From NCBI RefSeq assembly GCF_032452875.1, contig NC_083873.1, forward strand, positions 76,877,987 to 76,941,986: a stretch of 64,000 nucleotides of DNA, written 5' to 3'. This DNA comes from Bos javanicus (lineage: Eukaryota; Chordata; Mammalia; Artiodactyla; Bovidae). How positions within the stretch are numbered: the first letter of the stretch is position 1; each line of letters begins with the position of its first letter. The notes beneath the pieces were generated by a model. The model saw nothing but the letters and a program-made list of their open reading frames with translations. It had not been told where the DNA came from and searched no databases. The position numbers were made by a program, and so were the translations under genes. Positions 11,269-22,875 of this stretch are shown piece after piece.

Positions 11269-11456
11269 AGAGAATTCCTTGGCAGTCCAGTGGCTAAGAC
11301 TTCAACTTCCAATACAGGGGGTGTAGGTCCAATCCCTGGTCAGGCAGCTAAGATCACACATGACTCATGGCCAAAAACCCAAAGTATAAAACAGAAGTAA
11401 TAGTGCAACAAATTCAATAAAGACTTTAAAAATAGTCCATATCAAAAAAAATCTTT
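11269..11456 (+). mobile_element. CHR-2 type SINE
   Basis: A cetartiodactyl tRNA-derived SINE: GAATTCCTTGGCAGTCCAGT, then CCAATCCCTGGTCAGGCAGC, then the long CHR-2 tail ATTCAATAAAGACTTTAAAA. It ends where L1 text starts. Confidence 0.85.
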
Positions 11457-13785
11457 ATGATAAAAACTCTTCAGAAATCAGCATAGAAAGAACCTACCTT
11501 AACATATTAAAGACTATATACAACAAACCAACAGCAAACACTATTCTCAATGGTGAAAACCTGAAAGAATTTCCTCTAAGATCAGGAATAGGATAAGGGT
11601 GCCCACTCTCACCATTAAAATTCAATATAGGTTTGAAAGTCCTAGCATAGCAATCAGAGAAGAAAAAGAAACAAAAAGAATTCAGATTGGAAAAGAAGTA
11701 AAACTCTCACTGTGAGCTGATGACCTGATACCACACACAGAAAACCCTAAAACTGCCACCAAAAAATAATGGAGCTAATCAGTGAATTTAGTAAAGTTGC
11801 AGGATATAAAATTAATACACAGAAATCCCTTGCATCCCTATACACTAACAATGAAATTTCAAAAAGAGAAGTTAAGTAAACAATCTCATTCACTTGAGAC
11901 AACAAAAAAATTAAATACCTAGGAATAAACCTACCTAAAGAGACAAAAGAACTATATGCAGAAAACTATAAGACACTAATGAAAGAAATCAAAGGCAACA
12001 CAAATGGATACAGAGGTATATCGTGTTCTCAGATTGGAACAATCAATATTGTCAAAATGACTATATTACCTAAAGCAATCAAAAAATTCAATGATACACC
12101 TGTTAAACTATCAATGGCATTTTTCATAGAACTAGAACAAAAAAAAAAATTCACAATTTGTATGGAAACACAAAAGACCCCAAAAAGCCAAAGCAATCTT
12201 GAGGGAAAAAAAATGGTGCTCAAGGTATCAACTTCCCTGACTTCATACTATTCTACAAAGCTACAGTCATCAATACAGTATGGTTCTGGTACAAAAACAG
12301 AAATGTAGATGAATGGAACCAGATAGAAAGCCCAAAGATAAACCCATGCACACATGAGCACATTGTCTTTGACAAAGGAGGCAAGAATACACAGGGGAGA
12401 AAAGACAGCTTCTTCAATAAGTGGTACTGGAAAAACCGAGCAGCTATGTGTACAAAAATGAAATTAGAACACCTCCTAACACCATACGCAAAATAAACTC
12501 AAAATGGATTAAAGACATAAAGACCAGAAACTACAGAGCTCTTAGAGGAAAACAGAGGTAGTATACTCCCTGATGTAAATCACAACAATATTCTCTATGA
12601 CTCATCTTCTAGATTAATGGAAATAAAAACAAAAATAAACAGACGTAATGAACCTTAAAAGCTTTTGCACAGCAAAGGAAACTATAAATAAGATGAAACA
12701 ACAACCCACATAATGGGAGAAAATGCCAAATGAAGCAACTGACAAAGGATCCCCAAAATATATAAGGACCTCATACAGCTCAATATCAAAAAAAACAACC
12801 CAATCAAAAAATGGGCTGAAAACCTAAACAGACATTTCTCTAATGAAGACATACAGATTGCCAACAAACACATGAAAAGATGCTCAACATTACTCATTAT
12901 TATAGAAATACAAATCAAAACTAAATGAGGTATTACCTCACACCAGTCAACATGAACACCATCAAAAAATCTTCAAAAAATAAATACTGGGGAGGATGTG
13001 GAGAAAAGGGAGCCCTACTGCACTGTTGGTAGAAATGTAAACTGATATTGACATTATGGAAGACAGTATGGAGATTCCTTTATATACTAGGAATAAATCT
13101 ACCATATAACACAGCAACCCCACTACTGGGCATATATCCTGAGAAAAACCATAATTCTAAAAAACACATGCACCCCAATGTTCATTATAGCAATAGTTAC
13201 AACAGGCAGGACATGGAAGCAAACTAGATGTCCATCAACAGATGAATGGCTAAAGATGTGGTACACATATACAATGGAATATTATGCAGCCATAAAATGG
13301 AACAGATTTGAGTCAGCTGTATTAAAGTGGATGAACCTAGAGTCTGTTATACAAAATGAAGTAAGTCAGAAAGAGAAAAACAAGTATCAACACACATATA
13401 TGGAATCTAGAAACAATATACTGATGAACCTAGTAGAGAACGGACTTGTGGACTAGGGGAAGGTGAAAGAGGGATGAACTGAGAAAGTAGCATTGTAATA
13501 TTATAATGTAGCATTATAATATCATATGTAAAATAGATAATGAGAAGTTGTTATATAACACAGGGAGCCCAGCCTGGCCTGACCTAAAGGGGGTGGGATG
13601 CAGGGAAGAGAGGGAGGCTCAATTATATGTGCGTGTGTATTTACATATAAATATATATATATATATATAAAATTATGACTGATTTGTGTTGTTGTATAGC
13701 AGAACCCAACGTAACATTGTAAAACAGTTTCCTACCAGTTAAAAAAATAAAAATGTCTTTAAATTAAATAAAAATTATTTTTTAC
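11457..13785 (+). mobile_element. L1 LINE, 5'-truncated
   Basis: Artiodactyl-type L1, beginning in the RT domain of ORF2 (ATAAAAACTCTTCAGAAATC) and running through the ORF2 C-terminus, the 3' UTR with an internal TA tract near 13650, and an A-rich end. About 2.3 kb of a roughly 6-kb element remains. ORF1, the endonuclease and most of the promoter-proximal half are absent. Confidence 0.93.
11500..13456 (+). pseudogene. L1 ORF2 remnant (RT and C-terminal domain)
   Basis: The frame is broken many times. Recognisable pieces are the palm and thumb region at 11979-12308 and the C-terminal piece at 13178-13456, whose translation contains TWKQTRCPSTDEWLKMWYTY and EYYAAIKWN, typical of the L1 ORF2 end. 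The catalytic FADD-equivalent reads as an in-frame disruption near 11719 (TGAGCTGATGACCTGATACC, with TGA at the start). Confidence 0.85.
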
Positions 13786-13788
13786 TTT

Positions 13789-14057
13789 GCTGCTGCTACT
13801 GCTGCTAAGTCGCTTCAGTCATGTCTGACTCTGTGCGACCTCATAGACGGCAGCCCACCAGGCTCCCCCGTCCCTGGGATTCTCCAGGCAAGAACACTGG
13901 AGTGGGTTGCCATTTCCTTCTCCAATGCATGAAAGTGAAAGTGAAGTCTCTCAGTCATGTCCAACTCTTAGCAACCTCATGGGCTGCAGCCTACCAGGCT
14001 CCTCCGTCCGTGGGATTTTCCAGGCAAGAGTATTGGAGTGGGGTGCCATTGCCTTCT
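13789..14057 (-). mobile_element. BOV-A2 SINE dimer
   Basis: Two Bov-A units joined by the linker ATGCATGAAAGTGAAAGTGA (about 13925-13944), preceded by the (GCT)n-like end at 13789-13808. The sequence is close to consensus, so this is a fairly young copy. I could not assign a clean TSD. Confidence 0.93.
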
Positions 14058-14112
14058 ATATGCACTCAAAAAATGTTCACCTTCTCTAAATAATTCCCTC
14101 ATAGTTACTTTC

Positions 14113-14320
14113 CATGTGTCACTAGTGGTAAAGAACCCACTCGCCAATGCAGGAGATGTAAGAGACACAGTTCAATCCCTGGGTCAGGAAGATCCCCTGG
14201 AGAAAGGCATGGCAACCCATTCTGGTACTCTTGCTTGGAGAATCCCATGGACAGAGGAGTCTGGCAGGCTACAGTCCACAGGTTCACACAGAGTCAGACA
14301 CAACTGAAGTGACTTAGCAC
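14113..14320 (+). mobile_element. Bov-tA SINE
   Basis: Head and body end in GAAGTGACTTAGCAC. Perfect 10-bp TSD AGTTACTTTC at 14103-14112 and 14321-14330. Confidence 0.93.
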
Positions 14321-14330
14321 AGTTACTTTC

Positions 14331-15984
14331 ATTAAATTATTGCACTGAAATGTCAGGAATTGATGTCATATTTTTTAAATATTTGTATATTTAAAATAAA
14401 TTTAATAGTTAGCAGCTACTTACTAAGAATAAGCCCAACACTATTACATAAGTATGTCATTAAAAAATAAACCATTTTCACTCTCTCAGACATTTGGTGT
14501 TCCCATGACTCAAACAGTTTATGTTACCAACAGGACTTCTTATTTTGACATGCATAAAGGTAGTCTCAGAAAATTTTGTACCTAACACTAAACATGTAAG
14601 TTTGCCATCAACATACAATGCTTGGCTAAGGTCTTTACCATAATACACCAGAAATTCATAAGTGTTGAATGTTGCCGCTTCAGCTAGCTTGCCTGCTTCC
14701 CCCAAAGAATTCTGAAGTGGAACATCTTGAAGACATTCCCATATTTAACACCACAGGAAACCACTTTTGCACTCCCAATTTGTTGTGAGTTTTTTTCAAG
14801 TAGGGGAACTACAGTTTGGAAAAGCATGCAAGGGTTGTTTATTTCCTACACACTGGCCATCTTGCTGTGAGAAAAGGGAAGCTCCCATCACAAGCTTCTG
14901 CAGAAATGGCTCTGATTGGCACTCTGCTGACTTGCTGATGTTAAGCACAGCCAGCAGAAGCCTGATTGTAATTATTCTTGTTCCTGCTTTCTGTGTATAC
15001 ATCAGGTGCAGCGGGGCTCTCAGGGATGTGCTGTTTAGTATCAAAACCCAACAGAGTTGGAGAGTTACCCTCACTCATTCACTGGTAGGCAAGGAAACAC
15101 ATTTAACATGGCTAAGTTGTTTGCAAGCCAAGTCAAACATAGCAGGGCTCATGATTGGCACCTAGCCAAGTGCTCATAGTGGGTGGTCAAAGCACATTTG
15201 TCTAATTTAATTGAATCATCACAGAGAGCTGTAAACTAAACTAGAGCTTTAAAAAGTTTCCATTATAGGCGCCAGCTTTTAACACTAAAGTATGGTGGCA
15301 GATTCATATTCTCAGAATGTGATTGCCAAGGCCTTTCTGGAAACTTCCTATAGTGTAGGCTAGAATTAGTATATGTGACCAGAGTCACATCCACAATGGA
15401 AGCTTCTGCTATAATTTTCTAGCCCTCCTAGACAAGCAATGAATTATCTAGTATCCTTTTAAAGAATCATTCTCTTTTTCAAATATCCAGAGTTATTTTC
15501 TATTTCTTACAGCTGAGAATCTTGACAATACAAGGGTCCTGCATATATTTCAGAATTTGAAGCTTTTAGGCAACTAAAACAGAGAAAATACAAACTTACA
15601 GAATCAGCATAGAACTTCCAAACACATTATATTATTAAGATATGCCATTTTAACATAATATTATTTTGAAATGACATCATAACACTAAAAATGTTAGAGA
15701 AATATATTTTTTTTAATTTAAAAGTCCCTTAGATTTATTATATTTAGCTTCATGGGGTACATAACTATTTTTCATAGTAAAAGCAGTGCTCCACACCAGT
15801 TGGAAATCACTGCTCTAGAACATTCTGCTGAATGTATATTTCTAACCACCCTTCGCAACATACCTCATAAACTACCATTTTATGTTATCTTTTGTACCCT
15901 CTATTTGTTTCCTTTCTTTCCTATGTCATGACATTGAAATAGATTTAAATAATTTATCAGTCTGCAGGATAAACCAGGTTTGAA
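14331..15984. other. non-repeat sequence with coding-like frames
   Basis: I recognise no repeat family. The part 14478-15200 is less AT-rich than its surroundings. It holds a 75-codon minus frame (14478-14705, reading GEAGKLAEAATFNTYEFLVY), a 132-codon plus frame (14767-15165) and a 92-codon minus frame on the opposite strand. I do not recognise any of the products. A decayed processed pseudogene or a conserved non-coding segment are both possible. Confidence 0.35.
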
Positions 15985-16361
15985 GAAGTGGCTTAAAAAG
16001 ATGTAAAACCGAAAATTGATCTATAGAGGAAACACAATCTCTATCAAAACCCCAAATGGCTTATTTTGCATAAATTGACAAGCTAAATCTAAAATTTATA
16101 AGGAAATGCAAGAAACCCAGAAAAACCCCAAAAATTGAGACAAAAAAATAAGGTTGGAGATTTCTATTTTCTGATTTCAAAACTTACTGGAAAGCTATAG
16201 TAAACAATACCTTGTGAAGTTAGCATATGCATATACATAAATAAAATAAAACTGACAATTCAGAAGTAAACCCAAACCTTTATGGTCAATTGATTATGTA
16301 CAAGGCAATTCAATGAGGAAAGAACAGTTTTTTCAATAAATAGTGCTGAGACAATTTTTGC

Positions 16362-19300
16362 GTTCAGTTCAGTTCAGTCGCTCAGTCGTGTCCAACTCTT
16401 TGAAACCCCATGAACTGGTTTCCTCTCCAGCATGCCAGGTTTCCTCTCCATCACGTACTTCTGGAGTTTATCCAAACTCATGTCCAGTGAGTCGATGATG
16501 CCATCCAACTATCTCATCCTCTGTCGTCCACTTCTCCTCCTGCCCTCAATCTTTCCCAGCATCAGGGTCTTTTCAAATGAGTCAGCCCTTTGCATCATGT
16601 GGCCAAAATATTGGAGTTTCAGCTTCAACATCAGTCTTCCAGTGAATACCCAGGACTGATCTCTTTCAAGATGGACTGGTTGGATCTCCTTGCTGTCCAA
16701 GGGACTCTCAAGAGTATTCTCCAAAACCACAGTTCAAAAGCAACAATTCTTCAGCGCTCAGCTTTCTTCAGAGTCCAACTCCCACATCCATACATGACTA
16801 CTGGTAAAACCATAGCCTTGACTAGATGGACATTTGTTGGCAAAGTAATGTCTCTGCTTTTCAATATACTGTCTAGTTTGGTCATAACTTTCCTTAAAAG
16901 AAGTAAACATCTTTTAGTTTCACGGCTGCAATCACCATCTGCAGTGAGTTCAGAGCCCAAAAAAGCCAATGTTTCCACTGTTTCCCCATCTATTTGCCAT
17001 GAAGTGATAGGACCGGATGCCATGATCTAGTTTTCTGAATGTTGAGCTTTAAGCCAACTTTTCCATTCTCCTCTTTCACTTTCATCAAAAGGCTCTTTAG
17101 TTCTTCTTCACTTTCTGCCATAAGGGTGGCATCATCTGCAGGTTGTTGGTATTTCTCCTAGCAATCCCAATTCCACCTTGTGCTTCCTCCAGCCCAGCAT
17201 TTCTCATGATGTACTCTGCATATAAGTTAAATAAGCAGGGTGACAATATACAGCCTTGATGTACTCTTTTTCCTATTTGGAACCAGTCTGTTGTTTCATG
17301 TCCAGTTCTAACTGTTGCTTCCTGACCTCAATACAAGTTTCTAAAGAGGCAGGTCAGGTGGTCTGGTATTCCCATCTCTTTCAGGATTCTCCACAGTTTA
17401 TTGTGATCCACACAGTCAAAGGCTTTGACATAGTCATTAAAGCAGAAATAGATGTTTTTTCTGGAACTCTGGCTTTCTCGATGATCCAGCAAATTTTGGC
17501 AATTTGATCTCTGGTTCCTCTGCCTTTTCTAAAACCAGCTTAAACCTCTGGAAGTTCATGTTCACAAATTGCTGACCCTGGCTTGGAGAATTTTGAGCAT
17601 TACTTTACTAGCATGTGAGATGAGTGCAATTGTGTTGTAGTTTGAGTATTCTTTGGCATTGCCTTTCTTTGGGATTGGAATGAAAACTGACCTTTCCAGT
17701 TCTGTGGCCACTGCTGAGTTTTCCAAATTTGCTGGCATATTGAGTGTAGCACTTTCACAGCATCATCTTTTAGGATTGGAAATAGCTCAACTGGAATTCC
17801 ATCACCTCCAATAGCTTTGTTCATAGCAATGCTTCCTAAGGCCGATTTGACTTCACATTCCAGGATGTCAGGCTCTGGGTGAGTGATCACACCATCGTGA
17901 TTATCTGGGTCATGAAGCTATTTTGTACATTTCTTCTGTGTATTCTTATCACCTCTTCTTAATATCTTCTCTTTCTGTTAGGTCCATATCATCTCTGTCC
18001 TTTATTGAGCCCATCTTTGCATGAAATGTTCCCTTGGTATCTCTTAATTTTCTTGAAGAGGTGTCTAATCTTTCCCATTCTATTGTTTTTCTCTATTTCT
18101 TTGCATTGATCACTGAGGAAGTATTTCTTATCTCTCCTTGCTATTCTTTGGAACTCTGCATTCAGATGCTTATATCTTTCCTTTTCTCCTTTGCTTTTCA
18201 CTTCTCTTCTTTTCACAGCTATTTGTAAGGCCTCCTCAGACAGCCATTTTGCTTTTTTGCATTTTTTTTTCCTTAGGGATGGTCTTGATCCTTGTCTCCT
18301 GTACAATGTCACGAACCTCTATCCATAGTTCATCAGGCACTCTATCAGATTTAGTCCCTTAAATCTATTTCTCACTTCCACTGTATAATCATAAGGGATT
18401 TGATTTAGTTTATAACAGAATGGTCTAGTGGTTTTCCCCACTTTCTTCAATTTAAGTCTGAATTTGGCAATAAAGATTTCATGGTCTGGGCTACAGTCAG
18501 CTCTGGTCTTTTGCTAACTGTCTAGAGCTTCTCTATCTTTGACTGCAAAGAGTTTAACCAATCTGATTTCAGTGTTGACCGTCTAGTGATGTCCATGTGT
18601 AGAATCTTCTCCTGTGTTGTTGGAAGAGGGTGTTTGCTATGACCAATGCATTCTCTTGGCAAAACTCTATTAGTCTTTGCCCTGCTTCATTCCATACTCC
18701 AAGGCCAAATTTGCCTGTTACTCCAGGTGTTTCTTGACTTCCTACTTTTACATTCCAGTCCCCTATAATGAAAAGGATACCTTTTTGGGGTGTTAGTTCT
18801 AAAAGGTCTTATAGGTCTTCACAGAACTGTTCAACTTCAACTTTTTCAGTGTTACTGTTCAGGCATAGACTTGGATTACCATGATATTGAATGGTTTGCC
18901 TTGGAAACAAACAGAGGTCATTCTGTCGTTTTTGAGATTGCATCCAAATACTGCATTTCAGACTTTTTGTTGGCTATGATGGCTACTCCATTTCTTCTAA
19001 GGGATTTCTGCCCACAGTAGTAGATATGATGGTCATCTGAGTTTTAAATTCCCCCATTCCAGTCCATCTTTGTTCGCTGATTCCTAGAATGTTGGTGTTC
19101 ACCCTTGCCGTCTCCTGCTTGACCACTTCCAATTTCCCTTGACTCATGGACCAAACATTCCAGGTTCCTATGCAGTATTGCTCTTTACAGCATTGGACCT
19201 TGCTTCTATCACCAGTCACTGGGTGTTGTTTTTGCTTTGGCTCCATCTTTTCATTCTTTCTGGAGTTGTTTCTCCATTGATCTCCAGTAGCATATTGGGC

Positions 19301-19606
19301 ACCTACCGACCTGGGGAGTTCCTCTTTCAGTATCCTATCATTTTACCTTTTCATACTGTTCATGGGGTTCTCAAGGCAAGAATACTGAAGTGGTTTGCCA
19401 TTTCCTTCTCCAGTGGACCACATTCGGTCAGACCTCTCCACCATGACCCCGTTCGTCTTGGGTTGCCCTGCACAACATGGCTTTGTTTCATTGAGTTAGA
19501 TAAGGCTATGTTCCATGTGATAAGATTGGCTAGTTGTCTGTGATTGTGGTTTCAGCCTGTCTGCCCTCTGATGCCCTCTCTCAGCACCTACTGTGTTACT
19601 TGGGTA
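16362..19606 (-). mobile_element. BovB LINE, longest copy, inactive
   Basis: About 3.24 kb on the minus strand. It starts at the TTCAG-repeat tail (16363-16378) and runs through RT and endonuclease into the 5' UTR (complement of GTCTGCCCTCTGATGCCCTC and of the region up to 19606). It sits inside L1M ORF2, and TTTTTGC beside both ends (16355-16361 and about 19615-19621) is a plausible short TSD. Only the distal 5' UTR is missing. Confidence 0.93.
16509..19246 (-). pseudogene. BovB ORF2 remnant
   Basis: Pieces in order on the minus strand: endonuclease N-terminus 18983-19246 (YCIGTWNVWSM, ILGISEQRWTGMGEF), linker 17989-18312, RT fingers 17600-17890, RT C-terminus 16751-17023 and 16509-16730. 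In the endonuclease the SDH motif reads SPDHE (near 18483). A 7-nt deletion near 17140 removes the residues just before the catalytic ADD and shifts the frame. Many further stops make it a clear pseudogene. Confidence 0.88.
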
Positions 19607-19648
19607 GATATATTTTTTTGCTTAGATACATTCAAAAGAATGAAGTTG

Positions 19649-19908
19649 TGGGCTCCCTTGGTGGCTCAATGGTAAAGAATCTGCCTGCCAATGCAGGAGA
19701 CGGGTTCAATCTCTGGACAGGGAGGATTCCACATGCTGCAGAACAACTAAGCCCTTGTTCCACAACTACTGAGCCTGTGCTCTGGCATGCGGAGCCCACA
19801 TGCCCTAGACCTGTGCTCAGCTGTGGTAGAAACCATCACAGGGAGAAGCCGCACACCACTGCAAATGGAGACTAGCCCCTGCTTACCCAAAAATAAATTT
19901 ACTTTTTA
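19649..19908 (+). mobile_element. CHR-1 type SINE
   Basis: A cetartiodactyl tRNA-headed SINE with the extended body: GGCTCCCTTGGTGGCTCAAT, CACAACTACTGAGCCTGTGC, GAGAAGCCGCACACCACTGC, tail AAAAATAAATTTACTTTTT. Perfect 15-bp TSD AAAAGAATGAAGTTG at 19634-19648 and 19909-19923. The duplicated bases are L1M ORF2 sequence, which dates the SINE after the L1M. Confidence 0.95.
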
Positions 19909-20790
19909 AAAAGAATGAAGTTGGACACATATCTCAGAGCATATACAAAAATTAACTCAAAATGGATGAAATATATAACTGTAAGAACTAAAGTTATAAA
20001 ACTCTTAGAAAAAAAATATAGATGTAAAACTTTGAAACTTTGGATTAAGCAACAGTATTCTAAGGCATCACACCAAACTACAGAAAAAAACAGATAAACT
20101 TGGTTTCAAAATTTAAAACTTCTGAACTTAAAAAGATACTACAAAAGGTGAAAAAACAACAGAAAATGAGAGAAAACTTTTGCAAGTTATGTATATGATA
20201 ATGGTCTATTATCCTGAACATCTAAAAGCTACTATAATTCAATAATAAAAGGTCCAATAACCAATTTAAAAATTGCACAAAGGAACTGAACAAACATTTC
20301 TTCAAAGAATACATGCAGATGGCCAATATAAATATGAAAAAGAGACTCAGGCATTTGGGAATTAAAAATCAAAACTAAAGTGAGATACCACTTCACACCC
20401 GCTAGAATAACTATAATAAAATGACAGAAAATAAAAATGTTAGTGGAATGTGGAAAAATTGGGATCTACATACACTGCTAGGGAGAATGTAAAATGATGT
20501 GGTGACTTTGAAAAACAGTTGGCCAGTGGCACAGAAGACCCTTCTGAAAAAGGCTAAACCTTAAGGAGTAGAAAACAAATCAGTGATACCAGAGGCTTAG
20601 AGTAGAGGGAGTAGTTTCTTGCAAAGGGTTCACAGAAGAAAATTTTATGGTGATGAAATTTTCCTTTTTTCCACATAGGACTAGGGTATTAGCTGCATGA
20701 CTATGCATATGTCAAGACACACAGAATTATACACAACAAAGACTGAACTTTCCTGTGTGCAAATTAAATAAGAGAGAGAGAAAATGACAA

Positions 20791-21389
20791 GCAAGTCAAG
20801 AGATTTCAGGATGGACTGTAGACTGTGACCAAAAATATGTCATCACATTACAAATATATTACATAACTTCACTGAAGGTGGTAAAAAAACTGACCTAAAT
20901 AACTTGAAAACAGTGTTTCAACTGGTAGGTATCAGCTCAAGACAAAATAAATTATATACAACCACTATTGTCTTGTTGGTAAATTTGTCTTTCATAGAGA
21001 TACGGATTTGTAATTCTGAACACATTTTATATATACCATATATACACTATATGTATATATATGTATAATTAAATTATAATCAAACATATAATTAAATAAA
21101 TTGCACCTAGTTTCTCACTTCCAGAGAACATACTTACAAATAAGCAAAGCAAAATGTCTACAGTAAACCCCATGGTGCTGAGGTTAGATTCAGAAATATA
21201 TATGTGAACTTATTTTTATTTTATTGTGCATACCAATAGATAGGTTCAGTAATATAGATCTGTGCATACATGGATTGGTGGTCATACATGTATTTGCTAG
21301 TTTTGTCAGTCAAGGATGTAAAAGGTGACATCCAGAAGTAATATAGCACACCCCACAACCAGATCATGATTTCTAAATACCTGACTCCC
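20791..21389. other. unclassified AT-rich sequence
   Basis: No family recognised. A short TATATA-rich tract lies at about 21028-21065. Confidence 0.5.
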
Positions 21390-21398
21390 AAAAGATTT

Positions 21399-21638
21399 AG
21401 GGGCTTTCCTGGTGGCTCAGTAATAAAGAATCCACCTGCAATGCAAAAGACCCAGGTTCAATCCCTGGGTAGGAAAGATCCCCTGGAGGAGGAAATGGCA
21501 ACCACTCCAGTATTCTTGCCTGGAAAATTCCATGGACAGTGGAGCCTGACAGGTTACAGTCCATAGGTCTGACTCACAAAGGTTACAGTGTTTGTGTCTG
21601 ACTCACAAAGAGTCAAATATTACTGAATGACTAACGTG
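21399..21638 (+). mobile_element. Bov-tA SINE with internal duplication
   Basis: A head-and-body SINE flanked by AAAAGATTT at 21390-21398 and 21639-21647. Near its 3' end the words GGTTACAGT and GTCTGACTCACAAAG each occur twice (21550-21612), a local duplication of about 33 bp not found in other copies here. Confidence 0.9.
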
Positions 21639-21824
21639 AAAAGATTTTACTTGAAGAAATGATTTATTCTAACACTATAACTGAGGAAACACAAGATGAA
21701 CCTGCTGCATCACACACTCTGAGAGAGAAAATAAGGACTTGAGAAGGGCAGAATACATAATGGTCCTTGTCAGAGAGAAAGAGACCAAAAAAGCTCCCAA
21801 TGGCCAAGACTGGAACAATTTTTA

Positions 21825-21880
21825 CAATACAATACAATGTGATACAATAAAATACAATTACAATAAAATAAAGACCATAC
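21825..21880. repeat. (ACAAT)n-like low-complexity tract
   Basis: Imperfect pentamer repeats ACAAT/ATAAA make up this tract. Confidence 0.8.
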
Positions 21881-21925
21881 TAAATTATATACCCAAAGAA
21901 TAATAAATAATCATTAATCCATAAT

Positions 21926-22152
21926 TCATAAAAATCACTGTAATCATTTACTTTGGGGGAGATACTTTGAAGATTTGCAAGAATTCTGTTTCTCTTAATG
22001 GGTTTACTAGTTTTAGCATACATTGGTGAACTTTGCTCACAGCAACTACTAATGTAATATTATAGTTCCCTCAATTCTTCATTGAATTCTTCTATAATGA
22101 GATTTTTCCAACTTCCCATTTGTTTTTTTTAATCAATTATTTATATTATCAT
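21926..22152. repeat. inverted repeat, left arm
   Basis: The reverse complement matches 22500-22727 with about 12 mismatches and one 1-base indel over 227 bases (about 94 percent by my hand alignment). It is not part of any repeat family I recognise. The two arms are separated by 347 bp consisting almost wholly of BovB and SINE DNA. Confidence 0.95.
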
Positions 22153-22296
22153 AGATTCAGTTCTATTCAGTCGCTCACTCTTTGCAACCCCCATAGGCTG
22201 CAGCACACCAGGCTTCCCTGTCCATCACCAACTCCCAGAGCTTGCTCAAACTCATGTCCATTGAGTCGGTGATACCATCCAACCATCTTATCCTCT
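22153..22296 (-). mobile_element. BovB LINE 3'-end fragment
   Basis: The last 144 bp of BovB in reverse orientation: TTCAG-type tail, GTCCATCACCAACTCCCAGA, CATCCAACCATCTTATCCTC. Its tail begins at the inner edge of the left inverted-repeat arm. Confidence 0.92.
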
Positions 22297-22325
22297 ATAA
22301 TTTTGGATTATATGAATTATGGATT

Positions 22326-22499
22326 GGGTTTCCCTCGTGGCTCAGAGGTTAAAGCATCTGCCTGAAATGCGGGAGACCTGGGTTCGATCCCTGGGTGGGG
22401 AAGATCCCCTGGAAAAGGAAATGGCAACCCACTAGAGTACTCTTGCCTGGAGAATCCCATGGAGGAAGGAGCCTGGTAGGCTACAGTCCATGGGATCAC
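22326..22499 (+). mobile_element. Bov-tA SINE, 3'-truncated at an inverted-repeat arm
   Basis: Head GGTTTCCCTCGTGGCTCAGA and body are present to CTACAGTCCATGGGATCACA. The final AGAGTCGGACACGACTGAG part is missing, and the copy ends exactly where the right arm starts. No TSD was found, so the 3' end looks cut by rearrangement and not by normal insertion. Confidence 0.9.
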
Positions 22500-22727
22500 A
22501 TGATAATATAAATAATTGATTAAAAAAAACAAATGGGGAGTTGGAAAAAATCTCATTATAGAAGAATTCAATGAAGAATTGAGGGAACTAGAATATTACA
22601 TTAGTAGTTGCTGTGAGCAAAGTTCATTGATGTATGCTAAAACTAGTAAAACCATTAAGAGAAACAGGATGCTTGCAAATCTTCAAAGTATCTCCCCCAA
22701 AATAAATAATTACAGTGATGTTTACGA
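22500..22727. repeat. inverted repeat, right arm
   Basis: Reverse-complement partner of 21926-22152. The 86-codon frame at 22516-22776 lies mostly in this arm and has no recognisable domain. Confidence 0.95.
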
Positions 22728-22875
22728 CGTGTCCACAAATTTGTTGCTATTCTTCCCTCCAGATCATGAAGTTTAACTCCTCTCCCCTTGTGTCTAAGTT
22801 GGATTTGGTGACTTGCATTTAACAAGGGAAATACAGTAATCATACAATAGAGAAATTTGACAGACACTACCTTAA

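Larger units (their letters stand above)
15985..20790 (+). mobile_element. old L1M element, split by BovB and CHR-1
   Basis: Old L1 ORF2 text occurs at 15985-16361 (ATCTCTATCAAAACCCCAAA, TTTATGGTCAATTGATTATG). It resumes after the BovB at 19607-19648 and after the CHR-1 at 19909-20540 (AAAATTAACTCAAAATGGAT, GATACCACTTCACACCCGCT). A decayed 3' UTR reaches about 20790. The two sides are consecutive in L1 order, so both insertions are later. The divergence suits a mammal-wide L1M. All frames are destroyed. Confidence 0.85.
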
